Of a stretch of 30,324 nucleotides of DNA, positions 1 to 7,539 are shown piece after piece (positions within the stretch are counted from its first letter, which is position 1; every line of letters begins with the position of its first letter). Origin of the DNA: UBA1205 sp045598105 (lineage in GTDB: Bacteria > Bacteroidota > Bacteroidia > Bacteroidales > WCHB1-69); assembly GCA_045598105.1 (NCBI GenBank), contig JAZLLK010000004.1:1-30324 (forward strand), written 5' to 3'. Position numbers and translations under genes: made by a program. The notes beneath the pieces are model-generated. The model made no database searches, was not told where the DNA came from, and was given only the letters and a program-made list of their open reading frames with translations.

Positions 1-546
1 GTCCAAGTCCGTGGTGCGGCGGCGCAGCAAAGTGTTTGCCTCGTCCCGCAAGTCCACACGGCTTACTTTGTTAACGCAATAATTTCCATTATATTGTGCA
101 TGATAAAAAATATTTGCCGTAATTTTTGCCTGGTCGGTGGAGCTTTCGCTCTGGCGTACAAGGTTGCCGTAGGTGTTTTCGTATTCAAAGGTCTGTGTGC
201 GGGTAATGGGGGCATAGTTCAACCCTTCAAAATAGCAGGTGCGGGTGGTGTTCACATGAGGGAATACCCTGGCGGCTCCGCCGATGGTATCTATGGTATC
301 GGCTTGGAGGAGGTGTACTGTTTGCACATATTTATTACCGGCGGAGTCCCGTACCACCTCGGCTATGAGCCGGCCGGCGGTGTGTATGCTTCTGTTATTA
401 TAGCATACGGTATTGGTGCGTACAGTATCGGTATCGGCGTAAGCATAAGCACCGCTCATGCACCACAGGCACAGCACTATCAGCACGGGCAGCAGCTTGC
501 CGGTGAGGGGGTGTGAGGCCATGTGGTATAGCTTATTAACGTGCAT
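1..546 (-). CDS. Secreted YD/RHS-like repeat protein, 5' part (runs off left edge)
   Basis: An open frame of 182 codons without a stop begins at the ATG whose first base is 546 and continues past base 1, so only the N-terminus is visible. An alternative in-frame ATG lies at 522. The first ~36 residues form a signal peptide (basic start, hydrophobic LLPVLIVLCLWCM, then small residues SGAYAYA), so Sec export is expected. From about residue 105 the protein reads like YD/RHS repeats: FEYENTYGNLVRQSE matches the Y-x-Y-D-x-x-G-N type motif, followed by NIFYHAQYNGNYCVNKVSRVD and LRRRTTDLD. RHS proteins are large exported, cage-forming polypeptides that often carry C-terminal toxins, but the C-terminus is not in the window. 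GC is about 52% over the first 540 bases against ~40% in sampled neighbouring coding lines, as often seen for RHS genes. A TATCTTTG promoter lies at 576-583. The RHS assignment rests on motif resemblance only. Confidence 0.6.
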   Translation of the reverse strand, partial: MHVNKLYHMASHPLTGKLLPVLIVLCLWCMSGAYAYADTDTVRTNTVCYNNRSIHTAGRLIAEVVRDSAGNKYVQTVHLLQADTIDTIGGAARVFPHVNTTRTCYFEGLNYAPITRTQTFEYENTYGNLVRQSESSTDQAKITANIFYHAQYNGNYCVNKVSRVDLRDEANTLLRRRTTDLD

Positions 547-573
547 AATCAGGTGCTTATAGGTGTTTCATGC

Positions 574-593
574 TGCAAAGATAGCATTTTTTT
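574..593 (-). promoter_or_regulatory. Promoter of the RHS-like gene
   Basis: On the minus strand the Bacteroidota -7 box TATCTTTG (plus coordinates 576-583) is followed by CA and preceded, exactly 3 nt upstream, by seven A residues. It lies about 30 nt upstream of the ATG at 546. The 20-base block is identical to the asmA promoter block at 743-762, pointing the other way. Confidence 0.65.
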
Positions 594-742
594 ATTTACT
601 GCTAATAAAACAGGCTAAAAAAAGGGAAAAGTTTTGCCTTAACTATTTGCGAGCATTTCACCTTTTATGTACGCATCGTTTATTTATAAATGCAAGCGAT
701 ATTATAAACACAAAAAAAGCCCTCGGTACAATACTTTTCCAT

Positions 743-762
743 AAAAAAATGCTATCTTTGCA
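743..762 (+). promoter_or_regulatory. Promoter of asmA-like gene
   Basis: A7-TGC-TATCTTTG-CA, with the -7 box at 753-760, 43 nt upstream of the start codon at 804. It has the same 20 bases as the divergent promoter at 574-593. No TTG is visible at the usual -33 spacing. Confidence 0.65.
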
Positions 763-803
763 AGTTTGGACACATATATCATATACATATAAATTATAAT
801 AAT

Positions 804-3614
804 ATGGCAAAAAGCAAATTAAAAAAATGGATAATTATAAGTTCATCATTTATAGCAGTTTTATTAGCAATGCTAATAATTATACCTATATGCTTTCAAA
901 AACAATTAGTCAACCTGGCTCTCAATGAAGCCAACAAACGGTTGAATGCCAATTTTGCATTGGAAGATTTTCATTTAACTATGTTCAAAAATTTTCCCAA
1001 TCCCACCCTTAAGTTAGAAGGGGTAACCGTTACCTTAAAAAACGAATTTGAAGGTGACACCCTTATTACAGCCGACAAAGCTTTTGCCAGCATCAATATC
1101 ATGAGTATATTTTCCGATAAATACCAAATAAACGAAGTTATACTCAAAGGGGTAACTGCTAATTTGGAGATAGATGAGTACGGATTTTCCAATTGGAACA
1201 TTATGCCGCCCGATACCACACCTTCGGAGCCGTCAAAGTTCAATATGGATATGGATAAAATAAAAATACAGCGTACTGATATTCACTATGCCGACCATGA
1301 AGGCAACATGTACGCAGATATATACAACCTGGATTTCACGCTCAAGGGTAATTTATCGGATGCATCCACCCGCTTAAAAACCGATTTTACCACCGATAGT
1401 GTGGATTTTAAAATGAGTGGCATTAAATATTTGAACAATGCCGAAGTATGCTTTAAGGGTGATATTGATGCTGATTTTGATGCTGCCAAATATGCCATTG
1501 CCGAAAACGAACTTCGTATTAATGCATTGGTACTTAACATTAACGGATGGGTAACTTTACCTCAAGATGATGGCATAGATATGGACATACAATTAAATAT
1601 GCCCGAAAATAATTTCAAAAACCTGCTTTCGCTTATACCGGGCATATACCGCAAAAACTTTGACGACATAAAGGTGACCGGCAATGTAAGTTTATCCGCC
1701 TATGCCAAAGGCAAACTCAAAGATGACCTCTACCCCGCTTTTGGAGCCACACTAGGGGTAAACAATGCATCATTCCAATATCCTTCCTTACCCGAAAAGG
1801 TAAAGAATATTAATATTAATGCCGGCGTGAACAATCCAGGCGGCAGCCTGAACAATACCGAAATAAACGTAAGCAAAATGCATGTGGAAATCATCAATAA
1901 CCCTTTCAACCTTACCGCTTATGTTAAAACACCGCTTACCGACCCCTACGTAAGCCTTACCCTTAACGGTAAAATTAACTTGGCAGACATTAAAAAGGTG
2001 TACCCGTTGGATGAAGGCACCAATTTAAACGGATTGTTCACCATGGATGTGGCCGTAAAAGGATTGGTATCATATATAGAAAAAGAGCAATATGAAAAAT
2101 TCATAGCCCAAGGCACCCTTAACATAAAAGATGCCATACTCAAGAATACCGACTTGTTTGACAAAGACTTGGAAATAGCCAATGCCAATCTCATATTCAA
2201 TCCGTCCTATGCTCAGCTCACGGCTTGTGATGCCAAAGTGGGACGCAACGACATGCATGCCACGGGTAAAATAGAAAACTACATTCCCTACCTGTTTAAA
2301 AACGACACCTTACGAGGCAATTTGGCACTTACTTCAACCTATTTTAACCTCAATGACTTTGCCTCAACAGAAGAGGAAGTAGCTGAAGATACCACCTCCG
2401 TAGAACTCACGCTAATAGAAGTGCCGGCCAATTTAAACATAAAGGCTACCGCTCAAATAGGCAAACTCATATACGAGCGCATTATTATGCAAAGTGCCAA
2501 TGCCGACTGCTCCATGAAGAATAAAAAACTCACCATATCGAATTTGAGTGCCCGTTTATTCAACGGAAGCATAGGCATACAAGGCCACTACGAAACGCCT
2601 TCACCCGTAAGAGGTAATGCAGACTTAAGCATCAATATTAAAGACATATCTACCAGAGATTTATGTCAGTCATTCAGTATGTTTGACCGTTATATGCCCA
2701 TATTAAACAAGCTCAATAGCAATGCAAGGGTAAACCTCACGGCCAATAGCGAGCTCAAGGAAACCATGATGCCGGATTACACTACCTTAAATTCACAAGG
2801 TACGCTCTTGCTTACTAAAATATACGTACAAGGGCTTGACATAGTGAAACAAATAGCCTCCACGCTCAAAATGGACAAGTTGAATACATTCTTTATAAAG
2901 GATTTATCTATAAGTTATACCATAGACCATGGTAAAATGCTCACCAAGCCCTTTAAATTCATGGTGGACAAGTCCACGGTGAATGTGGAAAGCGGAAGCG
3001 TAGGATTAGACCAATCACTCAACTATACCGCCGTAATTACGGTACCCACCGATGTAATGGGGACACAAACCAAAGCCACCGCTCAGCAGCTTATCAACCA
3101 GGCAAATGCTTTAGGAAGCAATATAACCATGAGTAATGAGGTACAATTTGTGGTAAAAATAGGAGGCACCATTAAATCACCCAAGGTGGACATAGGGCTC
3201 AATAAAGCCCGCAATATAATAGAGCAAGCTGTAACCGAAAAAATGGAAACAGCCAAACAGCAGGCTACCGAAGTGGTAAAACAAAAAGTAAATGAAGCCT
3301 TGAATGAAGCTCAAAAACAGGCCGACCTGCTCATAGCTAACGCTCAAAAGAAAGCCGACGAATTGATACAACTGCAAAAGAACGTCAACGATTCCATTAT
3401 AGCCCGCGCTCAGGCCGAAGCCGACAAAATGGTGGCTGCCGCCAAAAATCCCGTAGAAAAACTGGCCAAACAAAAAGCTGCCGACCTGCTCATAGCCGAG
3501 GCTAAAAAAACAGCCGACAGGCAAATTGCCGCCACTAAAGCCAAAGCCAACCAAATAATAGCCGATGCCAAAGCCAAAGGCGATGCCGCCATAGCTAAGG
3601 CCAAACAAAAATAA
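804..3614 (+). CDS. AsmA family protein with Ala/Lys-rich C-terminal tail
   Basis: A 936-residue envelope protein. Residues 1-8 are basic (MAKSKLKK), 9-29 form a single N-terminal transmembrane segment, and the rest should be periplasmic. Residues ~35-125 match the AsmA N-terminal repeat region (NANFALEDFHLTMFKNFPNPTLKLEGVTV style) and ~560-800 the AsmA-like C-terminal region (a LSARLFNGSIGIQGHYETPSPVRGNADLSI stretch and the closing GGTIKSPKVDIGL). Family members such as AsmA, TamB and YhdP are long beta-groove proteins implicated in outer-membrane assembly and inter-membrane lipid transport; that role here is inference. Residues ~800-936 are a highly charged Ala/Lys/Gln-rich stretch predicted to be continuous helix, not typical of AsmA. 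Start chosen at the ATG following the promoter at 743-762. The AMP nucleosidase gene follows after 30 nt, so they may be co-transcribed. Confidence 0.85.
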   Translation: MAKSKLKKWIIISSSFIAVLLAMLIIIPICFQKQLVNLALNEANKRLNANFALEDFHLTMFKNFPNPTLKLEGVTVTLKNEFEGDTLITADKAFASINIMSIFSDKYQINEVILKGVTANLEIDEYGFSNWNIMPPDTTPSEPSKFNMDMDKIKIQRTDIHYADHEGNMYADIYNLDFTLKGNLSDASTRLKTDFTTDSVDFKMSGIKYLNNAEVCFKGDIDADFDAAKYAIAENELRINALVLNINGWVTLPQDDGIDMDIQLNMPENNFKNLLSLIPGIYRKNFDDIKVTGNVSLSAYAKGKLKDDLYPAFGATLGVNNASFQYPSLPEKVKNININAGVNNPGGSLNNTEINVSKMHVEIINNPFNLTAYVKTPLTDPYVSLTLNGKINLADIKKVYPLDEGTNLNGLFTMDVAVKGLVSYIEKEQYEKFIAQGTLNIKDAILKNTDLFDKDLEIANANLIFNPSYAQLTACDAKVGRNDMHATGKIENYIPYLFKNDTLRGNLALTSTYFNLNDFASTEEEVAEDTTSVELTLIEVPANLNIKATAQIGKLIYERIIMQSANADCSMKNKKLTISNLSARLFNGSIGIQGHYETPSPVRGNADLSINIKDISTRDLCQSFSMFDRYMPILNKLNSNARVNLTANSELKETMMPDYTTLNSQGTLLLTKIYVQGLDIVKQIASTLKMDKLNTFFIKDLSISYTIDHGKMLTKPFKFMVDKSTVNVESGSVGLDQSLNYTAVITVPTDVMGTQTKATAQQLINQANALGSNITMSNEVQFVVKIGGTIKSPKVDIGLNKARNIIEQAVTEKMETAKQQATEVVKQKVNEALNEAQKQADLLIANAQKKADELIQLQKNVNDSIIARAQAEADKMVAAAKNPVEKLAKQKAADLLIAEAKKTADRQIAATKAKANQIIADAKAKGDAAIAKAKQK

Positions 3615-3644
3615 TCCTTGTTTTTTTTATTACATATATAAAAT

Positions 3645-4421
3645 ATGAAGACAAAAGAAGAAATAGTACACAATTGGCTATACCGCTACACAGGCTTACC
3701 CATAGACCAATTCGGACAATACATACTGCTCACCAATTTTCGCGGCTACGTAGAAATGTTTGCCGAAAAATACAGAGTGGACATTATAGGCGAAAATCGC
3801 ACCATGCTCAATGCTACGGCCAATAATATTACCATTATAGATTTTTCCATGGGCAGCCCCATGGCTGCTACCATTATGGACCTGCTATTGGCCATTAAGC
3901 CTAAAGCCGTATTGTTTTTAGGCAAATGCGGCGGTCTCAAGGACGCCATTCCCGTAGGCGATTTTATTATTCCCTTAGCCGCCATACGCGGTGAAGGTAC
4001 TTCTAACGATTACCTGCCACCCGAAGTGCCGGCACTACCCGCTTTTAATTTGCAACAAACTACCTCCAGCACCATACGCGAATATGGCAAAGACTATTGG
4101 ACCGGCACCATCTACACCACCAACCGTAGGGTGTGGGAGCACGATGAATCATTCAAAAACTACTTGCGTAAACTTAGAGTTATGGGTATAGACATGGAAA
4201 CCGCCACCCTGTTCACCGTAGGCTTTCATAACCATATCCCTACAGGAGCAGTACTACTCATAAGCGACAAACCTATGGTGGCCGAAGGTGTCAAAACCGA
4301 AGCCAGCGACCAAAAGGTAAATAGAGAATTTATGATGTTGCATTTGGAAATAGGTATACGTTCATTGGAAAAACTGATAGAGAATAACATATCCATTAAA
4401 CACTTACGGTTTGATTATTAA
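3645..4421 (+). CDS. amn: AMP nucleosidase
   Basis: A 258-residue cytosolic enzyme of the nucleoside phosphorylase (PNP/UDP) superfamily. It should hydrolyse AMP to adenine and ribose 5-phosphate. Visible family marks are the glycine-rich LGKCGG (92-97), the R-G-E-G-T-S-N-D-Y-L-P stretch (115-125) characteristic of the short Bacteroidota-type AMP nucleosidase, the substrate-binding G-I-D-M-E-T-A-T (181-188) and the catalytic-Asp segment LLISDKPM (204-211, Asp208). Its length fits the short family, which lacks the extra N-terminal domain of E. coli Amn. It starts 30 nt after the AsmA-like gene with no promoter visible in the gap, so joint transcription is likely. Confidence 0.85.
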   Translation: MKTKEEIVHNWLYRYTGLPIDQFGQYILLTNFRGYVEMFAEKYRVDIIGENRTMLNATANNITIIDFSMGSPMAATIMDLLLAIKPKAVLFLGKCGGLKDAIPVGDFIIPLAAIRGEGTSNDYLPPEVPALPAFNLQQTTSSTIREYGKDYWTGTIYTTNRRVWEHDESFKNYLRKLRVMGIDMETATLFTVGFHNHIPTGAVLLISDKPMVAEGVKTEASDQKVNREFMMLHLEIGIRSLEKLIENNISIKHLRFDY

Positions 4422-4495
4422 CACTTTAAGTCGTTTTTCAAAGTTTTTACCCGCTAAAGAAACAAAAAAAACAATAAAAAACATATTTATATGCT

Positions 4496-4515
4496 AAAAA
4501 AATGCTACCTTTGCA
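4496..4515 (+). promoter_or_regulatory. Promoter of rpsO
   Basis: A7-TGC-TACCTTTG-CA with the -7 box at 4506-4513, 51 nt upstream of the rpsO ATG. It differs from the 743-762 block at one base. Confidence 0.65.
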
Positions 4516-4564
4516 TTTTGAATTAGAGATATAAGATTAAGATAAAAATTAAAGTAAATCAGTT

Positions 4565-4834
4565 ATGTATTTAACACCTGAAGTAAAGAAAAACATTTTT
4601 AGCGAATTTGGAAAGTCAGAATTTGATACCGGTTCTATAGAAGGTCAAATAGCCTTATTTACCTTCCGTATTCAACATTTGACTCAACATGTAAAAGAGA
4701 ATCACAAAGATCTTAACACCAATCGTTCATTGGTTCGTTTGGTAGGTAAAAGAAAAAAACTTTTGAACTATTTAAAAGAAAACGATATAGAAAGATACAG
4801 AGCCGTAGTTAAAAAACTCGGTTTAAGAAAATAG
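4565..4834 (+). CDS. rpsO: 30S ribosomal protein uS15
   Basis: 89 residues, the usual length of S15. It binds 16S rRNA early in assembly of the small-subunit platform. Family signature residues are obvious: the F-x-x-x-x-x-D-T-G-S-x-E-Q/G-I-A-L-x-T pattern at residues 15-33, H-x-K-D-x-x-x-x-R-x-L in the middle, and the L-V-G-K-R-K-x-L-L-x-Y-L block followed by Y-R-x-x-x-x-x-L-G-L-R at the C-terminus. Its own promoter lies at 4496-4515 and an intrinsic terminator follows the stop by 11 nt. pnp lies downstream on the same strand, the same rpsO-pnp order as in E. coli. Confidence 0.97.
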   Translation: MYLTPEVKKNIFSEFGKSEFDTGSIEGQIALFTFRIQHLTQHVKENHKDLNTNRSLVRLVGKRKKLLNYLKENDIERYRAVVKKLGLRK

Positions 4835-4845
4835 TTCGTTTTTCA

Positions 4846-4884
4846 TACACAAAAAAAAGGCAATCACTTGCCTTTTTTTGTGTA
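4846..4884 (+). terminator. Intrinsic terminator after rpsO
   Basis: Near-perfect inverted repeat: left arm 4846-4863 (TACAC-A8-GGCAA), loop TCAC, right arm 4868-4884 (TTGCC-T7-GTGTA). The left arm has one extra A. The T run lies within the right arm, typical of Bacteroidota terminators with A-tract/T-tract extended stems. Confidence 0.85.
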
Positions 4885-4905
4885 TATAAACATGTTGTAA
4901 TAGTA

Positions 4906-4930
4906 ATAAAGATGAAAGGTTCATCTTTAT
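4906..4930 (+). other. Hairpin in the pnp leader
   Basis: Perfect 11-bp inverted repeat ATAAAGATGAA / TTCATCTTTAT with a 3-nt loop AGG, 30 nt upstream of the pnp start and just after the rpsO terminator. It is not followed by a clean T run, so it is not a standard terminator. No TAnnTTTG box is visible between rpsO and pnp, so pnp may depend on read-through. A structured pnp leader is the target of RNase III/PNPase autoregulation in E. coli; an analogous role here is inference. Confidence 0.5.
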
Positions 4931-4959
4931 AGTTGTTTATTTTATAAAAAAGTCTGAAA

Positions 4960-7185
4960 ATGATAGTTACAAAAACATTTGATATTGGTGATGGCCGCAT
5001 GGTAACCATAGAAACCGGTAAATTAGCCAAACAGGCTGACGGCTCCGTGGTAGTAAAAATGGGGAACACCATGCTGTTAGCTACAGTATGTAGCAAAAAG
5101 GAAGCCGTAGAAGGTACTGATTTTATGCCTCTTTCGGTAGAATATCAGGAAAAATATGCTGCCGTAGGTCGTTTTCCCGGCGGATTTTTCAAAAGAGAAG
5201 CCCGTCCTTCCAATTATGAAATACTCATAGCCCGATTGGTTGACAGAGCTCTGCGTCCTTTATTCCCTGATGATTTTCACGCCGAAACCCAGGTTTTGGT
5301 TACCCTCATATCCGGTGATAAAAATGAACTACCTGACGCTTTAGCCGGTTTGGCAGCTTCAGCAGCACTCACCCTGAGTGATATTCCATTTCACGGCCCC
5401 ATATCGGAGGTACGTGTGGCACGTATAGACGGCCAATATTGTATTAACCCCACCGCTACAGATCTTGAAAGAGCTGATTTGGACTTAATAGTAGCCGCTT
5501 CCATGGATAACATAATGATGGTGGAAGGTGAAATGAATGAAGTGCAGGAAGCCGACTTATTGGAAGCCTTAAAAACTGCTCATGCCGCCATTAAAATACA
5601 ATGTCAGGCTCAATTAGACATGGTAAAAGACGTGGAAAAAGCACAAAACAAACGTGAATATTGCCACGAAACCAATGACGAAGAGCTGAAAGAACGGGTA
5701 AGAAAAGAAACTTATGACAAGGTGGTAGCCATAGCCTCACGCACCACTACCAAGCAGGAGCGTACTGAAGCTTTTGAGCAAATAGTGGCTGACTTTATGG
5801 AAACCATACCTGAAGAAGAAAGAGAAGAAAAAGCAGGCATGGTAGCCCGCTACTATCATGAAGTGGAATGGGAAGCCGTACGCAATGTGGTATTAGATAC
5901 CCGTAAACGTTTAGACGGCCGTCAACTTGACCAAATAAGGCCTATATGGTGTGAAGTGGACTATTTACCTTCAGCTCACGGATCGGCCATATTCACCCGC
6001 GGTGAAACCCAATCATTAAGCACCTGTACCTTAGGTACCAAAATGGATGAGCAAATAATAGACGGTGCCATTATAGAAGGTACTGCTGACTTTTTGTTAC
6101 ACTATAACTTTCCTCCCTTTGCTACCGGTGAAGTAAAACCCATAAAGAGCACCGGCAGAAGAGAAATAGGTCACGGTAATTTGGCACTGCGTGCCATTAA
6201 ACCCATGTTGCCCTCTAAAGACGAATGCCCCTATACCATACGTGTGGTATCCGATATATTAGAATCTAACGGTTCGTCCTCAATGGCTACCGTATGCGCC
6301 GGCACTATGGCATTGCTTGATGCCGGTGTGAAATTGAAAAAACCCGTATCCGGTATAGCCATGGGTATGATAAGTGATGCCGCTACAGGCCGATACGCCA
6401 TATTATCAGACATATTAGGTGATGAAGACCACCTGGGTGATATGGACTTTAAGGTATGCGGTAGCGCCGATGGTATTACAGCCTGCCAAATGGATATAAA
6501 AGTAGAAGGCCTGTCATACGAAGTATTGGCCGAAGCACTGGAACAGGCCAGAAGAGGCCGCCTGTTCATATTGGGCAAACTTATGGAAACCATACCTCAA
6601 GCCAGAGAAGACTATAAGCCTTTTGTTCCCCGTATTATCAAAATGACCATACCGAAAGATTTCATAGGTGCCGTAATAGGCCCGGGAGGCAAAGTAATAC
6701 AGGAAATGCAAAAAGAAACCAATACCGTTATTACCATCACCGAAGACGACAAGGCAGGTATAGTGGAAATAGCATCTGCCGACAAGGCCTCTATAGATGC
6801 AGCCGTAGCCCGCATCAAAGCTATTACCGCAGTGCCTGAAGTAGGTGAAATATACCACGGACAGGTTAAAAGCATACTCGCCTTTGGCGCCTTTGTAGAA
6901 ATATTACCCGGTAAAGACGGATTGCTCCACGTATCGGAAATAGACTACAAACGTGTAGAAAACGTAGAAGACGTACTCAAAGTGGGCGACTATGTGGATG
7001 TAAAACTCATAGAAATTGACGCCAAAACCGGTAAACTTCGTCTCTCTAAAAAAGCTCTCATGGAAAAACCGGAAGGATGGGTAGATGAAGAACCCCGCGC
7101 CAATAAAGGCGGCAATCACCACAAAGGCGGCCACGACCGCAGACCTGGCGGCCACAAAAATCATGAACACAAAAAAGAAGAGTAA
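4960..7185 (+). CDS. pnp: Polyribonucleotide nucleotidyltransferase (PNPase)
   Basis: A 741-residue 3'-5' phosphorolytic exoribonuclease that forms a trimeric ring and acts in mRNA decay. Order of domains: first RNase PH-like (~1-145), all-helical linker (~240-310), second RNase PH-like (~318-540) with the catalytic region SDILESNGSSSMATVCAG (431-448) and the acidic GDEDHLGDMDF (487-497), KH domain (~555-620) with IGPGGK (573-578), and S1 domain (~627-697) beginning GEIYHGQVKSILAFGAFVE. The last ~30 residues are a Gly/His/Lys-rich tail (GGNHHKGGHDRRPGGHK), a flexible basic extension. The ATG at 4960 gives the standard N-terminus for the family. A strong terminator follows at 7209-7242. Confidence 0.97.
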   Translation: MIVTKTFDIGDGRMVTIETGKLAKQADGSVVVKMGNTMLLATVCSKKEAVEGTDFMPLSVEYQEKYAAVGRFPGGFFKREARPSNYEILIARLVDRALRPLFPDDFHAETQVLVTLISGDKNELPDALAGLAASAALTLSDIPFHGPISEVRVARIDGQYCINPTATDLERADLDLIVAASMDNIMMVEGEMNEVQEADLLEALKTAHAAIKIQCQAQLDMVKDVEKAQNKREYCHETNDEELKERVRKETYDKVVAIASRTTTKQERTEAFEQIVADFMETIPEEEREEKAGMVARYYHEVEWEAVRNVVLDTRKRLDGRQLDQIRPIWCEVDYLPSAHGSAIFTRGETQSLSTCTLGTKMDEQIIDGAIIEGTADFLLHYNFPPFATGEVKPIKSTGRREIGHGNLALRAIKPMLPSKDECPYTIRVVSDILESNGSSSMATVCAGTMALLDAGVKLKKPVSGIAMGMISDAATGRYAILSDILGDEDHLGDMDFKVCGSADGITACQMDIKVEGLSYEVLAEALEQARRGRLFILGKLMETIPQAREDYKPFVPRIIKMTIPKDFIGAVIGPGGKVIQEMQKETNTVITITEDDKAGIVEIASADKASIDAAVARIKAITAVPEVGEIYHGQVKSILAFGAFVEILPGKDGLLHVSEIDYKRVENVEDVLKVGDYVDVKLIEIDAKTGKLRLSKKALMEKPEGWVDEEPRANKGGNHHKGGHDRRPGGHKNHEHKKEE

Positions 7186-7208
7186 TAATTATTTTATTCT
7201 CATGCCAT

Positions 7209-7242
7209 AAAGAGGATAACCATGGTTATCCTCTTTTTTTTT
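7209..7242 (+). terminator. Intrinsic terminator after pnp
   Basis: Perfect 28-nt palindrome (arms 7209-7222 and 7223-7236, AAAGAGGATAACCA / TGGTTATCCTCTTT) running into a T stretch that ends at 7242. It starts 24 nt after the pnp stop. Confidence 0.9.
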
Positions 7243-7478
7243 GCACATCACATGCCCCACCTATACTTGCAATTTATCATTCTAACAACCATGAATAAAA
7301 ATACATAAAATTTTAATCACATAAAAAAAATGTTTTATATAAAAAAGATAACGTTTTTTATAACGAAAATAATTATACGTATATCTGCAATTCGATTTTT
7401 ATGTGCTGATAAGCGAACCCTATGGAGATAAATTCACATATCGGCTCTTTTTTACCCCATATAATGGAGGCAAAATAT

Positions 7479-7500
7479 AAAAAAAAATATTACCTTTGCA
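7479..7500 (+). promoter_or_regulatory. Promoter of gltX
   Basis: A9-TAT-TACCTTTG-CA with the -7 box at 7491-7498, 41 nt upstream of the gltX ATG. It has the same A-tract, 3-nt spacer, -7 box layout as the asmA and rpsO promoters. Confidence 0.65.
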
Positions 7501-7539
7501 CTTTACGGATCATAAAAAATAATATAAGCATATAATTCC

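Larger units (their letters stand above)
7186..7539. other. Intergenic region pnp-gltX (354 nt)
   Basis: Holds the pnp terminator near its left end and the gltX promoter near its right end. The ~235 nt between is A/T-rich with no open frame of note. I see no tRNA, T-box (no specifier/antiterminator layout) or convincing conserved structure. Confidence 0.6.

Noticed and set aside
94..516. Open frame on the plus strand with a signal-like start
   Set aside because: It is a shadow of the minus-strand RHS-like gene, which has a signal peptide, a promoter and YD-like motifs in its frame.
563..799. 78-codon plus-strand frame between the RHS-like and asmA genes
   Set aside because: It spans both divergent promoters, has no recognisable features and is composed of promoter and leader DNA.
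7243..7478. T-box, riboswitch or tRNA before gltX
   Set aside because: No stem-loop order, specifier, T-box core sequence or cloverleaf could be traced; the stretch is plain A/T-rich DNA.
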